Shown here piece after piece: positions 33,941-44,813 of a DNA stretch of 64,000 bases (the stretch's first letter is position 1; each line of letters opens with the position of its first letter). Source of the DNA: Delphinapterus leucas (Eukaryota > Chordata > Mammalia > Artiodactyla > Monodontidae); assembly GCF_002288925.2 (NCBI RefSeq), contig NW_022098021.1:34317039-34381038 (forward strand), in the 5' to 3' direction. The notes under the pieces were generated by a model. It was not told the origin of the DNA, did not search any database, and saw only the letters and a program-made list of their open reading frames with translations. Position numbers and translations under genes: made by a program.

Positions 33941-34345
33941 TCTTAAATTTTATTTTATTTTATTTTTATGTTTTTATTTTAACATCTTAATTGGAGTAAA
34001 ATTGCTTTACAGTGGTGTGTTAGTTTCTGCTTTATAACAAAGTGAATCAGTTATACATATACATATGTTCCCATATCTCTTCCCTCTTGCATCTACCTCC
34101 CTCCCACCCTCCCTATCTCACCCCTCTAGGTGGTCACAAAGCACCGAGCTGATCTCCCTGTGCTATGTGGCTGCTTCCCACTAGCTATCTATTTTATCTT
34201 TGGTAGTGTAGATATGTCCATGCCACTCTCTCACTTTGTCACTGCTTACCCTTCCCCCTCCTCGTATCCTCAAGTCCATTCTCTAGTAAGTCTGTGTCTT
34301 TATTCCCGTCTTACCCCTAGGTTCTTCATGACCATTTTTTTTTTC

Positions 34346-37300
34346 TTAGATTCCATATATATGTGTTGGCATATGGTATTTGTTTTTCTCTTTCTAACTA
34401 ACTTCACTCTGTATGACAGACTCTAGGTCCATCCACCTCACTACAAATAACTCAATTTCCTTTCTTTTTATGGCTGAGTAATATTCCATGTGTATATGTG
34501 CCACATCTTTATCTATTCATCCAATGATGGGTACTTAGGTTGCTTCCATGTCCTGGCTATTGTAAATAGAGAAGCAATGAATATTTTGGTACATGACTCT
34601 TTTTGAATTATGGTTTTCTCAGGGTATATGCCCAGTAGTGGGATTGCTGGGTCATATGGTAGTTCTATTTGTAGTTTTTTTAAGGAACCTCCATACTGTT
34701 CTCTGTAGGGGCTGTATCAATTTACATTCTCACTAGCAGTGCAAGAGTGTTCCCTTTTCTCTTTTCACCCTCTCCAGCATTTATTGTTTCTAGATTTTTT
34801 GATGATAGCCATTCTGACTGGTGTGAGATGATATCTCATTGTACTTTTGATTTGAATTTCTCTAATGATTAATGATGTCGAGCATTCCTTCATGTGTTTG
34901 TTGGCAATCTGTATATCTTCTTTGGAGAATGTCTATTTAGGTCTTCTGCCCATTTTTGGATTGGGTTGTTTGTTTTTTGTTATTGAGCTGCTTGTAAATT
35001 TTGAAGATTAATCCTTTGTCAGTTGCTTCATTTGCAAATATTTTCTCCCATTCTGAGGGTTGTCTTTTGGTCTTGTTTACGGTTTGCTTTACTGTGCAAA
35101 AGCTTTGAAGTTTCATTAGGTCCCATATGTTTATTTTTGTTTTTATTTCCATTTCTCTAGGAGGTGGGTCAAAACGGATCTTGCTGTGATTTATGTCATA
35201 GAGTGTTCTGCCTATGTTGTCCTCTAAGAGTTTGATAGTTTCTGGCCTTACATTTCGGTCTTTAATCCATTTTGAGCTTATTTTTGTGTATGGTGTTAGG
35301 GAGTGTTCTAATCTCATACTTTTACATGTACCTGTCCAGTTTTCCCAGCACCAGTTATTGAAGAGGCTGTCCTTTCTCCACTGTACATTTCTGCCACGTT
35401 TATCAAAGATAAGTTTACCATATGTGCATGGGTTTATCACTGGGCTTTCTATCCTGTTCCATTGATTTATATTTCTGTTTTTGTGCCAGTACCATACAGT
35501 CTCGATTACTGTAGCTTTGTAGTATAGTCTGAAATCAGGGAGCCTGATTCCTCCAGCTCCATTTTTCTTTCTCAAGATTGTTTTGGCTATTCGGGGTCTT
35601 TTTTGTTTCCATAGGAATTGTGAAATTTTTTGTTCTAGTTCTGTGAAAAATGCCAGTTGTAGTTTGATAGGGATTGCAATAAATCTGTAGATTGCTTTGG
35701 GTAGTAGAGTCATTTTCACAATGTTGTTTCCTCCATTCCAAGAACATGGTATATTTATCTATTTGTATCATCCTTAATTTCTTTCATCAGTGTCTTATAA
35801 TTTTTCTGCACACAGGTCTTTTGTCTCCTTAGGTAGGTTTATTCCTAGATATTTTATTCTTTTTGTTGCAATGGTAAATGGGAGTGTTTCCTTGATTTCA
35901 CTTTCAGATTTTTCATCATTAGTGTATAGGAATGCCAGAGATTTCTGTGCATTAATTTTGTATCCTGCTACTCTACCAAATTCATTGATTAGTGCTAGTA
36001 GTTTTCTGGTAGCATCTTTAGGATTCTCTAAGTATATTATCATGTCATCTGCAAACAATGACAGCTTTACTTCTTCTTTTCCAATTTGGATTCCTTTTAG
36101 TTTTTTTTTTTTCTTCTCTGATTGCTGTGGCTAAAACTTACAAAACTATGTTAAATAATAGTGGTGAGAGTGGGCAACCTTCTCTTGTTCCTGATCTTAG
36201 TGAAAATGCTTTCAATTTTTCACCATTGAGCACGATATTGGCTGTCGGTTTGTCATATATGGCCTTTATTATATTGAGGGAATTTCCCTCTGTGCCTCCT
36301 TTCTAGAGAGTTTTTATCATAAATGGGTGTTGAATTTTGTTGAAAGTTTTCTATGCATCTATTGAGACGATCACATGGTTTTTTCGTTCAATTTTTTAAT
36401 ATGTTGTGTCATGTTGATTGATTAGCGTATATTGAAGAATCCTTGCATTCCTGGATTAAACCCCACTTGATCATGGTGTATGATCCTTTTATTGTGCTGT
36501 TGGATTATGTTTGCTAGTATTTTGTTGTGGATTTTTGCATCTATGTTCATCAGTGATATTGGCCTGTAGTTTTCTTTCTTTGTGATATCTTTGTCTGGTT
36601 TTGGTATCAGGGTGATGGTGGCCTCATAGAATGAGTTTGGGAGTGTTCCTCCCTCTGCTATAATTTGGAAGAGTTTGAGAAGGATAGGTGTTAGCTCTTC
36701 TCTAATTGTTTGATAGAATTCACCTGTGAAGCCATTTGGTCCTGGGCTTTTGTTTGTTGGAAGAATTTTAATCACAGTCTCAATTTCAGTGCTTGTGATT
36801 GGCCTGTTCATATTTTCTATTTCTTCCTGGTTCCATCTTGGCAGGTTGTGCATTTCTAAGAATTTGTCCATTTCTTCCAGGTTGTCCATTTTATTGGCAT
36901 AGAGTTTTCTGTAGTAATCTCTCATGATCTTTTGTATTTCTGTAGTGTCAGTTGTTACTTCTCCTTTTTCATTTCTAATTCTATAGATTTGAGTCTTCTC
37001 CCTTTTTTTCTTGATGAGTCTGGCTAATGGTTCATCAATTTTGTTTATCTTCTCAGAGAAGCAGCTTTTAGTTTTTTTGATCTTTGCTATCATTTCCTTC
37101 ATTTCTTTTTCATTTATTTCTGATCTGATCTTTATGATTTCTTTCCTTCTGCTAACTTTGGATTTTTTTGTTCTTCTTTCTCTAATTGCTTTAGGTGTTA
37201 GGTTAGGTTGTTTATTTGAGATGTTTCCTGTTTCTTAAGAGAGGATGTATTGCTATAAATACCCAATTAGAACTGCTTTTGCTACATCCCATAGGTTTTG

Positions 37301-38140
37301 GGTCGACGTGTCTCCATTGTCATTTGTTTCTATGTATTTTTTGATTTCCTCTTTGATTTCTTCAGTGATCACTTTGTCATTAAGTAGTGTATTGTTTAGC
37401 CTCCATGTGTTTGTATTTTTTACAGATCTTTTCCTGTAATTGATATCTAGTCTCATAGCATTGTGGTCGGAAAAGATACTTGATGCAATTTCAATTTTCT
37501 TAAATTTACCGAGGCTTGTTTTGTGACCTAAGATATGATATATCCTGGAGAATGTTCCATGAGCACTTGAGAAAAATGTGTATTCTGTTGTTTTTGGATG
37601 GAATGTCCTATAAATATCAATTAAGTCCATCTTGTTTAATGTATCATTTAAAGCTTGTGTTTCCTTATTTATTTTTTTTTCTGTCCAGTGGTGAACGTGG
37701 GGTGTTAACGTCCCCTACTATGAATGTGTTACTGTTGATTTCCCCTTTTATGGCTGTTAGTATTTGTCTTATATATTGAGGTGCTCCTATGTTGGGTGCA
37801 TAAATATTCACAATTGTTATATCTTCTTTTTGGATCTATCCCTTGATCATTATGTAGTGTCCTTCTTTGTCACTTCTAATAATCTTTATTTTAAAGTCTA
37901 TTTTGTCTGATATGAGAATTGCTACTCCAGGTTTCTTTTGATTTCCACTTGCATGGAATATATTTTTCCATCCCCTCACTTTCAGTCTGTATGTGTCTCT
38001 AGGTCTGAAGTGGGTCTCTTGTAGACAGTATATATATGAGTCTTGTTTTTGTATCCATTCAGCCAGTCTGTGTCTTTTGGTGGAAGCATTTAATCCATTT
38101 ACATTTAAGCTAATTATCAATATGTATGTTCCTATTGACT
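34346..38140 (-). pseudogene. L1-H ORF2 pseudogene (endonuclease/reverse transcriptase)
   Basis: This is the L1 endonuclease/reverse transcriptase gene on the minus strand. Where sister copies have the start ATG (about 38140), this copy reads aaaaaagtcaataggaac, so the start codon seems lost. Open blocks in coding order are 38120-37836 (endonuclease, with CLQETHFRPRDTYRL), 37630-37253, 37102-36422 (226 codons, N-terminal part of reverse transcriptase with [16 protein letters not shown]), 36058-35795 (starting [14 protein letters not shown], the catalytic FADD intact) and 35719-34937 (260 codons). The end, including the cysteine-rich motif near 34730-34790, is frameshifted. The stop is at 34346-34348. 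Confidence 0.9.
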
Positions 38141-38199
38141 TTTTTAAAATTATTTTGGGTTTGTTATTTTAGGTCTTTTCCTTCTCTTGTGTTTCTTGC

Positions 38200-39089
38200 C
38201 TAGAGAAGTTCCTTTAGCATTTGTTGTAAAGCTGGTTTTGTGGTGCTGAACTCTCAGCTTTTGCTTGTCTGTAAAGATTTTAATTTCTCCATCAAATCTA
38301 AATGATATCCTTGCTGGGTAGAGTAATCTTGGTTGTAGGTTTTTCTCCTTCATCACTTTAAATATGTCCTGCCAGTCCCTTCTGACTTGCGGAGTTTCTG
38401 CTGAAAGATCAGCTGTTAACCTTATGGGGATTCCCTTGTGTATAATTTGTTGTTTTCCTCTTGCTGCTTTTAATATGTTTTCTTTGTATTTACTTTTAGA
38501 TAGTTTGATTAATATGTGTCTTGGCATGTTTCTCCTTGGATTTATCCTGTATGGGACTCTCTGTACTTCCTGGACTTGATTAACTATTTCCTTTCCTGTA
38601 TTAGGGAAGTTTTCAACTATAATCTCTTCAAATATTTTCTCAGACCCTTTCTTTTTCTCTTCTTCTTCTGGGACCCTATAATTCGAATGTTGGTGCATTT
38701 AATATTTTCCCAGAAGTCGCTGAGACTGTCCTCAGTTCTTTTCATTATTTTTTATTTATTCTTCTCTGCAGTAGTTATTTCCACTATTTTATCTTCCAGG
38801 TCACTTATCCATTCTTCTTCCTCAGTTATTCTGCTATTGATCCCATCTAGAGTATTTTTAATATCATTTATTTTGTTTTCATCATTGCTTGCTTCCTCTG
38901 TAGTTCTTCTAGGTCCTTGTTTAATGTTTCTTGCATTTTCTCTATTCTATTTCCAAGATTTTGGATCATCTTTACTATCATTATTCTGAATTCTTTTTCA
39001 GGTAGACTGCCTATTTCCTCTTCACTTGTTAGGTCTGGTGGGTATTTACCTTGCTCCTTCATCTGCTGTGTGTTTCTCTGTCTTCTCAT
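38200..39089 (-). pseudogene. L1-H ORF1 pseudogene
   Basis: This is the L1 ORF1 on the minus strand, from the ATG at 39089 (MRRQRNTQQMKEQGK) to the TAG at 38202-38200. The first block, 39089-38868, is 73 codons with coiled-coil character (IVKMIQNLGNRIEKMQETL). The second, 38698-38150, gives 182 codons of the RNA-recognition and C-terminal domains, with NVLK-like spacing words such as VQEVQRVPYRINPRR and TADLSAETPQVRRDWQDIFK. A frame change between them breaks the protein. It is the best preserved ORF1 in the window, but not intact. Confidence 0.88.
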
Positions 39090-41027
39090 TTTGCTTATCT
39101 TACTGTGTTTGGGGTTTCCTTTTTGCAGGCTGCAGGTTCATAGTTCCCATTCGTTTTGGTTTCTGTCCCCAGTGGCTAAAGTTGTTTCAATGGGTTGTGT
39201 AGGCTTCCTGGTGGAGGAGACTAGTGCCTGTGTTCTGGCAGATGAGGCTGGATATTGTTTTTCTAGTGGGCAGGTCCACTTCTGGTGGTGTGTTTTGGGG
39301 TGTCTTAGGCCTTATTATGATTTTAGGCAGCCTCTCTGCTAATGGGTGGGGTTGTGTTCCTGTCTCGCTAGTTGTTTGGTATAGGGTGTCTAGCACTGTA
39401 GCTTGCTGGTCGTTGAGTGAAGCTGGGTCTTGTTGTTGATTTGGAATTCTCTAGGAGATTTTCGCTGTTTGATATTACGCGGAGCTGGGAAGTCTCTTTT
39501 AGACCAGTGTCCTGAAGTTTGTGCTCACACCTCAGAGGCACAGCACTGNNNNNNNNNNNNNNNNNNNNNNNNNNNNNNNNNNNNNNNNNNNNNNNNNNNN
39601 NNNNNNNNNNNNNNNNNNNNNNNNNNNNNNNNNNNNNNNNNNNNNNNNAACTAAAAATAATTATTAAGAAAAATATTTTTCTTAAGTAAAAAATAAAATA
39701 AAAATGGCCGGAAAGAACCCTAGGCCAAATGGTGAAAACAAAGCTATACAGAGAAAATCTCACGCAGAAGCATACACATACACACTCACAAAAAGAGGAA
39801 AAGGGGAAAAAATCATATATTCTGCTCTCAAAGACCACCTCCTCAATTTGGGTTGATTCGTTGTCCATTCATATATTCCACAGATGCAGGGTACATCAAG
39901 TTGATTTTGGAGATTTAATCTGCTGCACCTGAGGCTGCTGGGAGTAATTTCCCTTTCTCTTCTTTGTTCGCGCAGCTCCTGGGGTTCAGCTTTGGATTTG
40001 GCCCTGCCTCTGTGTGTAGGTCACCTGAGGCCATCTTTTCTTCACTCACACAGGACGGGGTTAGAGGAGCAGCTGATTCGGGGGCCCTGGCTCACTCAGG
40101 TTGGGGAGAGGGATGGGTACGGATGTGGGGCTAGCCTGTGGCGGCAGAGGTCAGTGTGATGTTGCACCAGTCTGAGGCACACCGTGTGTTCTCCTTGGTA
40201 AGTTGTCCCTGGATCACGGGACCCTGGCAGTGGTGGGGTGCACAGGCTCCTGGGAGGGGAGGTGTGCATAGTGACCTGTGCTCGCACACAGGCTTCTTGG
40301 TGGTGGCAGCAGCAGCCTTTATATCTCATGTCCGTCTCTGGGTTCCACGCTGATAGCCGCGGCTCGCGCCCGTCTCTGGAGCTCCTTTAAGCAGCGCTCT
40401 TAATCCCCTCTCCTCGCGCACTAGGAAACAAAGAGGGAAGAAAAAGTCTCTTGCCTCTTCGGCAGGTCCAGACTTTTTCCCGGACTCCCTGCAGGCTAGC
40501 CGTGGTGCACTAACACCTTCAAGCTGTGTTCACACCGCCATTCCTCTCCCTGCGATCCGACGGCAGCCCGAGCCTCAGCTCCTAGCCCCCGCCTGACCCG
40601 GCGGGTGAGCAGACAAGCCTCTCAGGCTGGTGGGTGGCAGTTGACACTGATCCTCTGTGTGGGAATCTCTCTGCTTTGCCCTCCGCACCCCTGTTGCTGC
40701 GCTCTCCTCTGTGGCTGCGAAGCTTTCCCCCCTCCACCACCCACAGTCTCCGCCTGCGAAGGGGCTTCTTAGTGTGTGGAAACCTTTCCTCCTTCACAGC
40801 TCCCTCCCACTGGTGCAGGTCCCATCCCTCTTCTTTTGTGTCTGTTTTTTCTTTTGCCCTGCCCAGGTACGTGGGGAGTTTCTTGCCTTTTGGGAGGTCT
40901 GAGGTCTTCTGCCAGCATTCAGTGGGTGTTCTATAGGAGCAGTTCCATGTGTAGATGTATTTCTGATATATCTGTGAGGAGGAAGGTGAACTCTGCATCT
41001 TACTCTTCTGCCATCTTCCTCAACCTC
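39090..41027 (-). promoter_or_regulatory. L1-H 5' UTR (internal promoter), CpG-rich
   Basis: This is the leader and promoter of L1-H in minus orientation, starting at 41027 (sense gaggttgaggaagatggcag). Between about 39960 and 40760 it holds many CpGs, for example ccgcggctcgcgcccgtctc at 40357, unlike anything else in the window. Such CpG content is normal for a fairly recent, formerly methylated L1 promoter. Frames here such as 40582-40998 and 40634-40936 are chance frames. A 22-base perfect palindrome lies at 39664-39685. Confidence 0.85.
39549..39648. other. Assembly gap, exactly 100 N, in the L1-H 5' UTR
   Basis: The gap lies about 1.4 kb from the L1-H 5' end. The related L1-D has its T-rich tract there, at 8520-8710. 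The missing sequence is therefore probably that homopolymer-rich part of the 5' UTR. Confidence 0.97.
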
Positions 41028-41043
41028 CTATGTCTGCATCTTT
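41028..41043. repeat. Target-site duplication of L1-H (right)
   Basis: ctatgtctgcatcttt is identical to 33925-33940; L1-F resumes here. Confidence 0.95.
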
Positions 41044-41159
41044 ATTTCTGTCCACCCCCTTTTTTTTTTTAGATTCCATATATATGTGTTAGTATACAGT
41101 ATTTGTTTTTCTCTTTCTGACTTACTTCACTCTGTATGACAAACTCTATGTCCATCCAG

Positions 41160-41633
41160 TGATAGTTAATTTTTGTGTAAACTTGAAGGATGATTTTAAA
41201 TAACCTTAATACTTAAATCAATGAACTTTGGGTAAGCAGATTACCTTCCATGATGTGGGTAAGCTTCATCAAATCAGCTGAAGGCCTGAATAGGACAAAA
41301 AGGGTGTCCTGCTGGAGTAAGAGAAAAATTCTCCTGCATACTGCCTTCAGATTTCATCTGTGCCATCATCTCTCCTGCGTCTCTGCCTGTCAGCATTCAG
41401 ACTATAAAAGTGCACTGCTCACTCTCCAGGGTATCAAGTCTGCTTGCCCAAAATTTACATTTTAAATTTCCCAGCCTCCATAATCACATAAATCCTTTCC
41501 TTATAATAAATAAATACATAAAGATTTAGATAGATATATATGGATAGATAGATCGATAGATAGATCAATAGATAGATTTATAGATAGATAGATATCCCAT
41601 TGATTTTGTTTCTGGAGAACCCTGAGCAGTATA
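41160..41633 (+). repeat. 3' LTR, remainder (MLT2-like)
   Basis: After the L1 block the LTR resumes with a repeated tgatagttaatt (41160-41171) and continues to tctggagaaccctgagcagt at 41611-41630, ending about 41633. A poly(A) signal AATAAA lies at 41505-41510. It aligns with the 5' LTR over most of its length. A GATA-rich microsatellite sits near its end. Confidence 0.87.
41526..41595. repeat. GATA/TAGA microsatellite in the 3' LTR
   Basis: An imperfect (TAGA)n tract, with interruptions such as tcgataga and tcaataga, replaces the CA-rich run found at the matching place in the 5' LTR. Confidence 0.9.
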
Positions 41634-43400
41634 TCATCACTTTTCCTTTGTCCTCTATTGTTTCTAATGAGAAGTTAGCTATAAATCTTTTGGGGGTTCA
41701 CTTGTACATGACGAGACTTTTTTTCTCTTGCTGCTTTCAAAATTATCTTTGCTTTTTATTTCCTCAATATTTTTGCCATGATGTGTCTGTTTTTGAATCT
41801 CTTTGAGTTAACCCTATGTCTTGGATGTTTATATAAATATTTTTCAACAAATTTGAGTGGTGCTATACCATTATATCCTCAAACAATCTTCCTGAAACTT
41901 CTCTCTGTATGAGCCTTGTAATATGCTTATGTTGGTATGCTTGATGATGTCTCACAATACTATTAGGCTCTGTTCATTTTTTAAAACTTATTTTTCTTTC
42001 TGTTCTTGGGACCAGATCATTTCTATTGATCTTTCTTCATTTTCACTTGTTCTTTCTTCTATCCCTTCAAATCTATGTCTGTGCTACTCTAATGAATTAT
42101 TTCATTTCTTTTATTGTACTTTTTACCTCCAGAATTTCTGTTTGGTTATAATTTCTATTTCCTTACAGATAGTCTCTATTTGATGAACTATCATTTTCAT
42201 ATGTTCCTTTAATTCTTTAGACATGGTTTTTAAAGTATTTTTGAATATATTTATAATAGTTGATTTAAAGTTTCTGTTAAATCTAACATCTAGTTTTCCT
42301 CAAGGGCAGTTTCTACAAGGACTGTTTTTATTGCAATATACAGGCCATAATTTTCTGTTTTGTTGCATGTCTCATAATTTTTGATGAAAAATCAACATTT
42401 TAAACAATATAATGTGACAACTCTGGAAATCAAATCCCCCTGCCAGTTTGTTTGTTTGTTTAGTTACCTTCCTTGACTAAATTTGCAAAGTGTGTATTTT
42501 GTGGGTTTATGTGTGGCCAGTAAAGTGTATACTTGCTTAGCTTAATGATTGGCTAATGATTGGACAGAGATTTTTTAAGTGCCTTGAACGTGTATATCTC
42601 CTAGACTTTGTTGAGTGGCTCTGTGTGTTTGGGTCCATACTTTTCCACATTCCAGCAGGCAGCTTGAAACTCTGCTTTGGCATTTACTTGCTTCTTGTGC
42701 AGACCTTCAAGGTCAGCCAGAATTGAGAGATTAACATTTTCTTAGGTCATTCCTGGCATGCACACAGCTCTGGACATGCTTTTGGAATTATAGATTCCCA
42801 GAAATATGTTGGAGATTTATAAACCCACTCATGGACATCTCATTTCCTAGTTACTCCTTTTCAATTTTGGTCAGTTGGGCAATTAATAATAGCAGTTAAG
42901 GTAGCTACAGTATTAACATTTGCTCCTGACTGTATTCCTCAAGCATTCTGGTGATAGCACTGTTCAAATAGAGCAAGCTCTGAATCAGGTAAAACAAGCC
43001 TTGAGAAAAGAGATTTATAGAAAGATAACTCAAATAGTGGTAATCCTCTGGAAACCTAGATTTTCGGAGAATTCTAGACCCTTCTACCCCCTTTAGTGGC
43101 TTCTTGGCTCCAGGTTTTCACAGCTACAGCTGTTACTAGGATAAAGGTATTCAAATCTACAGTGGAGCTGGGAAGAGGGAGATGAGATTAAGGCACATTA
43201 AAATGCTATCAAGCTTGCTGTTTTTACCTAGATTCAATTATTTTTCTTGAATACTCTTTATACTGTTGGGATTCTTTAATTAATTTGAACAATTCTGAAA
43301 AAAAATTGATTTTTATAAATTTTGTCCGTGTTCTTATTGCTTTTATTGAGTGGTGAATTTTCATACATCTTTTCTCCAACTCTGGAAGTGTTTTCCCTCA
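41634..43400 (-). mobile_element. Ancient antisense L1M, part right of the ERVL provirus
   Basis: This continues the L1M seen at 27240-27697, beginning with the repeated tcatc. In minus orientation it covers the ORF1 region and the 5' UTR of an old L1M element. Recognisable antisense words include ttctcttgctgctttcaaaa near 41727, ccagaatttctgtttggtta near 42130 and aatgattggctaatgattgg near 42545. It is strongly decayed with no usable frame. The right end is estimated where similarity fades. Confidence 0.75.
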
Positions 43401-44813
43401 TCTATCAATCTTTATTTCCTCTAAATATTTACTCTAGAAATATATTCATCCATTAAGTCCTTCATTTCTTACATGATATATGACTACTAACTTTCTTTTT
43501 ATTCACATTAACACTGTTTGAATGCCAGTTATCATGGACAATGTAAATTACCTATGTATTATTCACAAACTTGCTTCCTAAAATATAGATTTCATTTTGT
43601 ATTTCATCACTGCAATCTTACAGTTATTTCCCTCCACTTAAGGATAAAACATAAAAAAACCCACTTAGCCTGAAATTGAAGGCTATCATATTCTGACTCT
43701 ACTTATCTCTCAGTGCATTTACTACTAATCATCTCAAAGTTTTGGAAATAAATTACAACATGAAATAGACTTCTGATTTTGAAATGAGTAAACTAACACA
43801 ATTAGTTTGGATTAACAATGTTCTGTCAGTTGTGACATAATAAAAATATGGTAGTCTGAATTCTCAAAATGGGTGGATATTCAAATATTGGGCAAACATT
43901 TTGAATTATCTGATCCTATTTTCTAAACCTCAATGTATGTAGTAATATTGCTGTGAGGACCATGGATCAAACACAATTAGATATGAAACAATTCAGATGT
44001 CTGTCAGTGCTATTTGCTACATTCTACATAGTCCAGAAAAGATTTATAAGCAAAATTTTGATGGAAACTTATTATCTCCCAAGTCAAATAAGAAAACCAT
44101 GGTCATTATTACAGTTTAATGAAAGATTCTAATACTGTGACCTGAGGAAAGTGGAACTGGGATATAAGTGATGTAAAATGCCTTGCAACACATGTGACTT
44201 TTTTTTTCTGTGCTCTCCCATAGCAAAGTGATATATTGCATCCACCCATGAAAATGGAGAGTAAATGGGTAAACGTTTATCAATGTTTATATAGCCATTT
44301 TCCAAACAAGAATGATAATTTTTTCTGTCTGCTAAATATGAATATTTAAGCCTAATTTTACTTTAAACCAGTTTATCAATATTTTTTTGTGGCTTGATTG
44401 AAACATTCCTTCAAAAATCTGACAGCATTCACCCACTATCTACTATGGCCTTCTCTCTTACAGTAACTGAAAAGTTGCTATTCAGATGAAATTATGGCCA
44501 TATAAAATGTAGAATAAAGTCTAATTTACCTTTATTAATAATATCTTTCTCTGAATGTGGGTTTACAACACTATTTTGATTATTATTTTGTTACCAAAAT
44601 ACCAAGATGCTTGGGAAGAATTATATGATTTTGGGAAATATACGATTTCCAGAAAATAGGCAGTATTTACAATAATAGATCATCTACAGGTAATTTTGTC
44701 TTCCTTCAGATCACCAGAGAGTAAAAATATCAAAGTAACAACCTACTCAATAACACTTGAGCTGTTCAAAGATACCTTAGATATAGTACATAAAACACAT
44801 GAAAGACCCTTAG
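43401..44813. other. AT-rich stretch, nothing recognised
   Basis: About 1.4 kb with no gene, RNA or repeat family that I can name, up to the L1-I 5' end. Confidence 0.5.

Larger units (their letters stand above)
33941..41027 (-). mobile_element. L1-H: full-length antisense L1, innermost of the nest
   Basis: A 7,087-base L1 in minus orientation (including a 100-N gap at 39549-39648), flanked by a perfect 16-bp duplication. Read on the minus strand: 5' UTR (41027-39090), ORF1 (39089-38200), ORF2 (38140-34346), 3' UTR and an A-tail that has become a TAAAA-type repeat (33942-33980 on the plus strand). It keeps more CpGs in the 5' UTR and longer ORF blocks than the other copies, suggesting relative youth. 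Both ORFs are still broken. Confidence 0.95.
33631..41159 (-). mobile_element. L1-F: antisense L1 3' fragment, split by L1-H
   Basis: Two pieces, 33631-33940 and 41028-41159, together form about 440 bases of an L1 3' end in minus orientation. The first piece starts with the A-tail read as T (attttttaacatctttattg) and runs through the 3' UTR. The second holds the end of ORF2, including gacttacttcactctgtatg, and stops at tccatccag. The element was thus 5'-truncated before it was itself split by L1-H. Confidence 0.9.
27698..41633 (+). mobile_element. ERVL-type (class III) endogenous provirus with MLT2-like LTRs, interrupted by L1s
   Basis: This is an old, broken provirus in plus orientation: 5' LTR (27698-28130), internal region (28131-33616), and a 3' LTR split by nested L1s (33617-33630 and 41160-41633). 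The internal order is gag-like region, protease, reverse transcriptase/RNase H, integrase and a dUTPase-like region, with no env recognised. This order, with dUTPase downstream of integrase, is typical of ERVL. All coding regions carry many stops. Without the L1 insert the provirus is about 6.4 kb. Confidence 0.87.

Noticed and set aside
40582..41072. GC-rich segment with frames on both strands, resembling a gene promoter/first exon
   Set aside because: It is the 5' UTR of the antisense L1-H, aligned with the L1-D leader. The CpG richness is explained by the L1 promoter.
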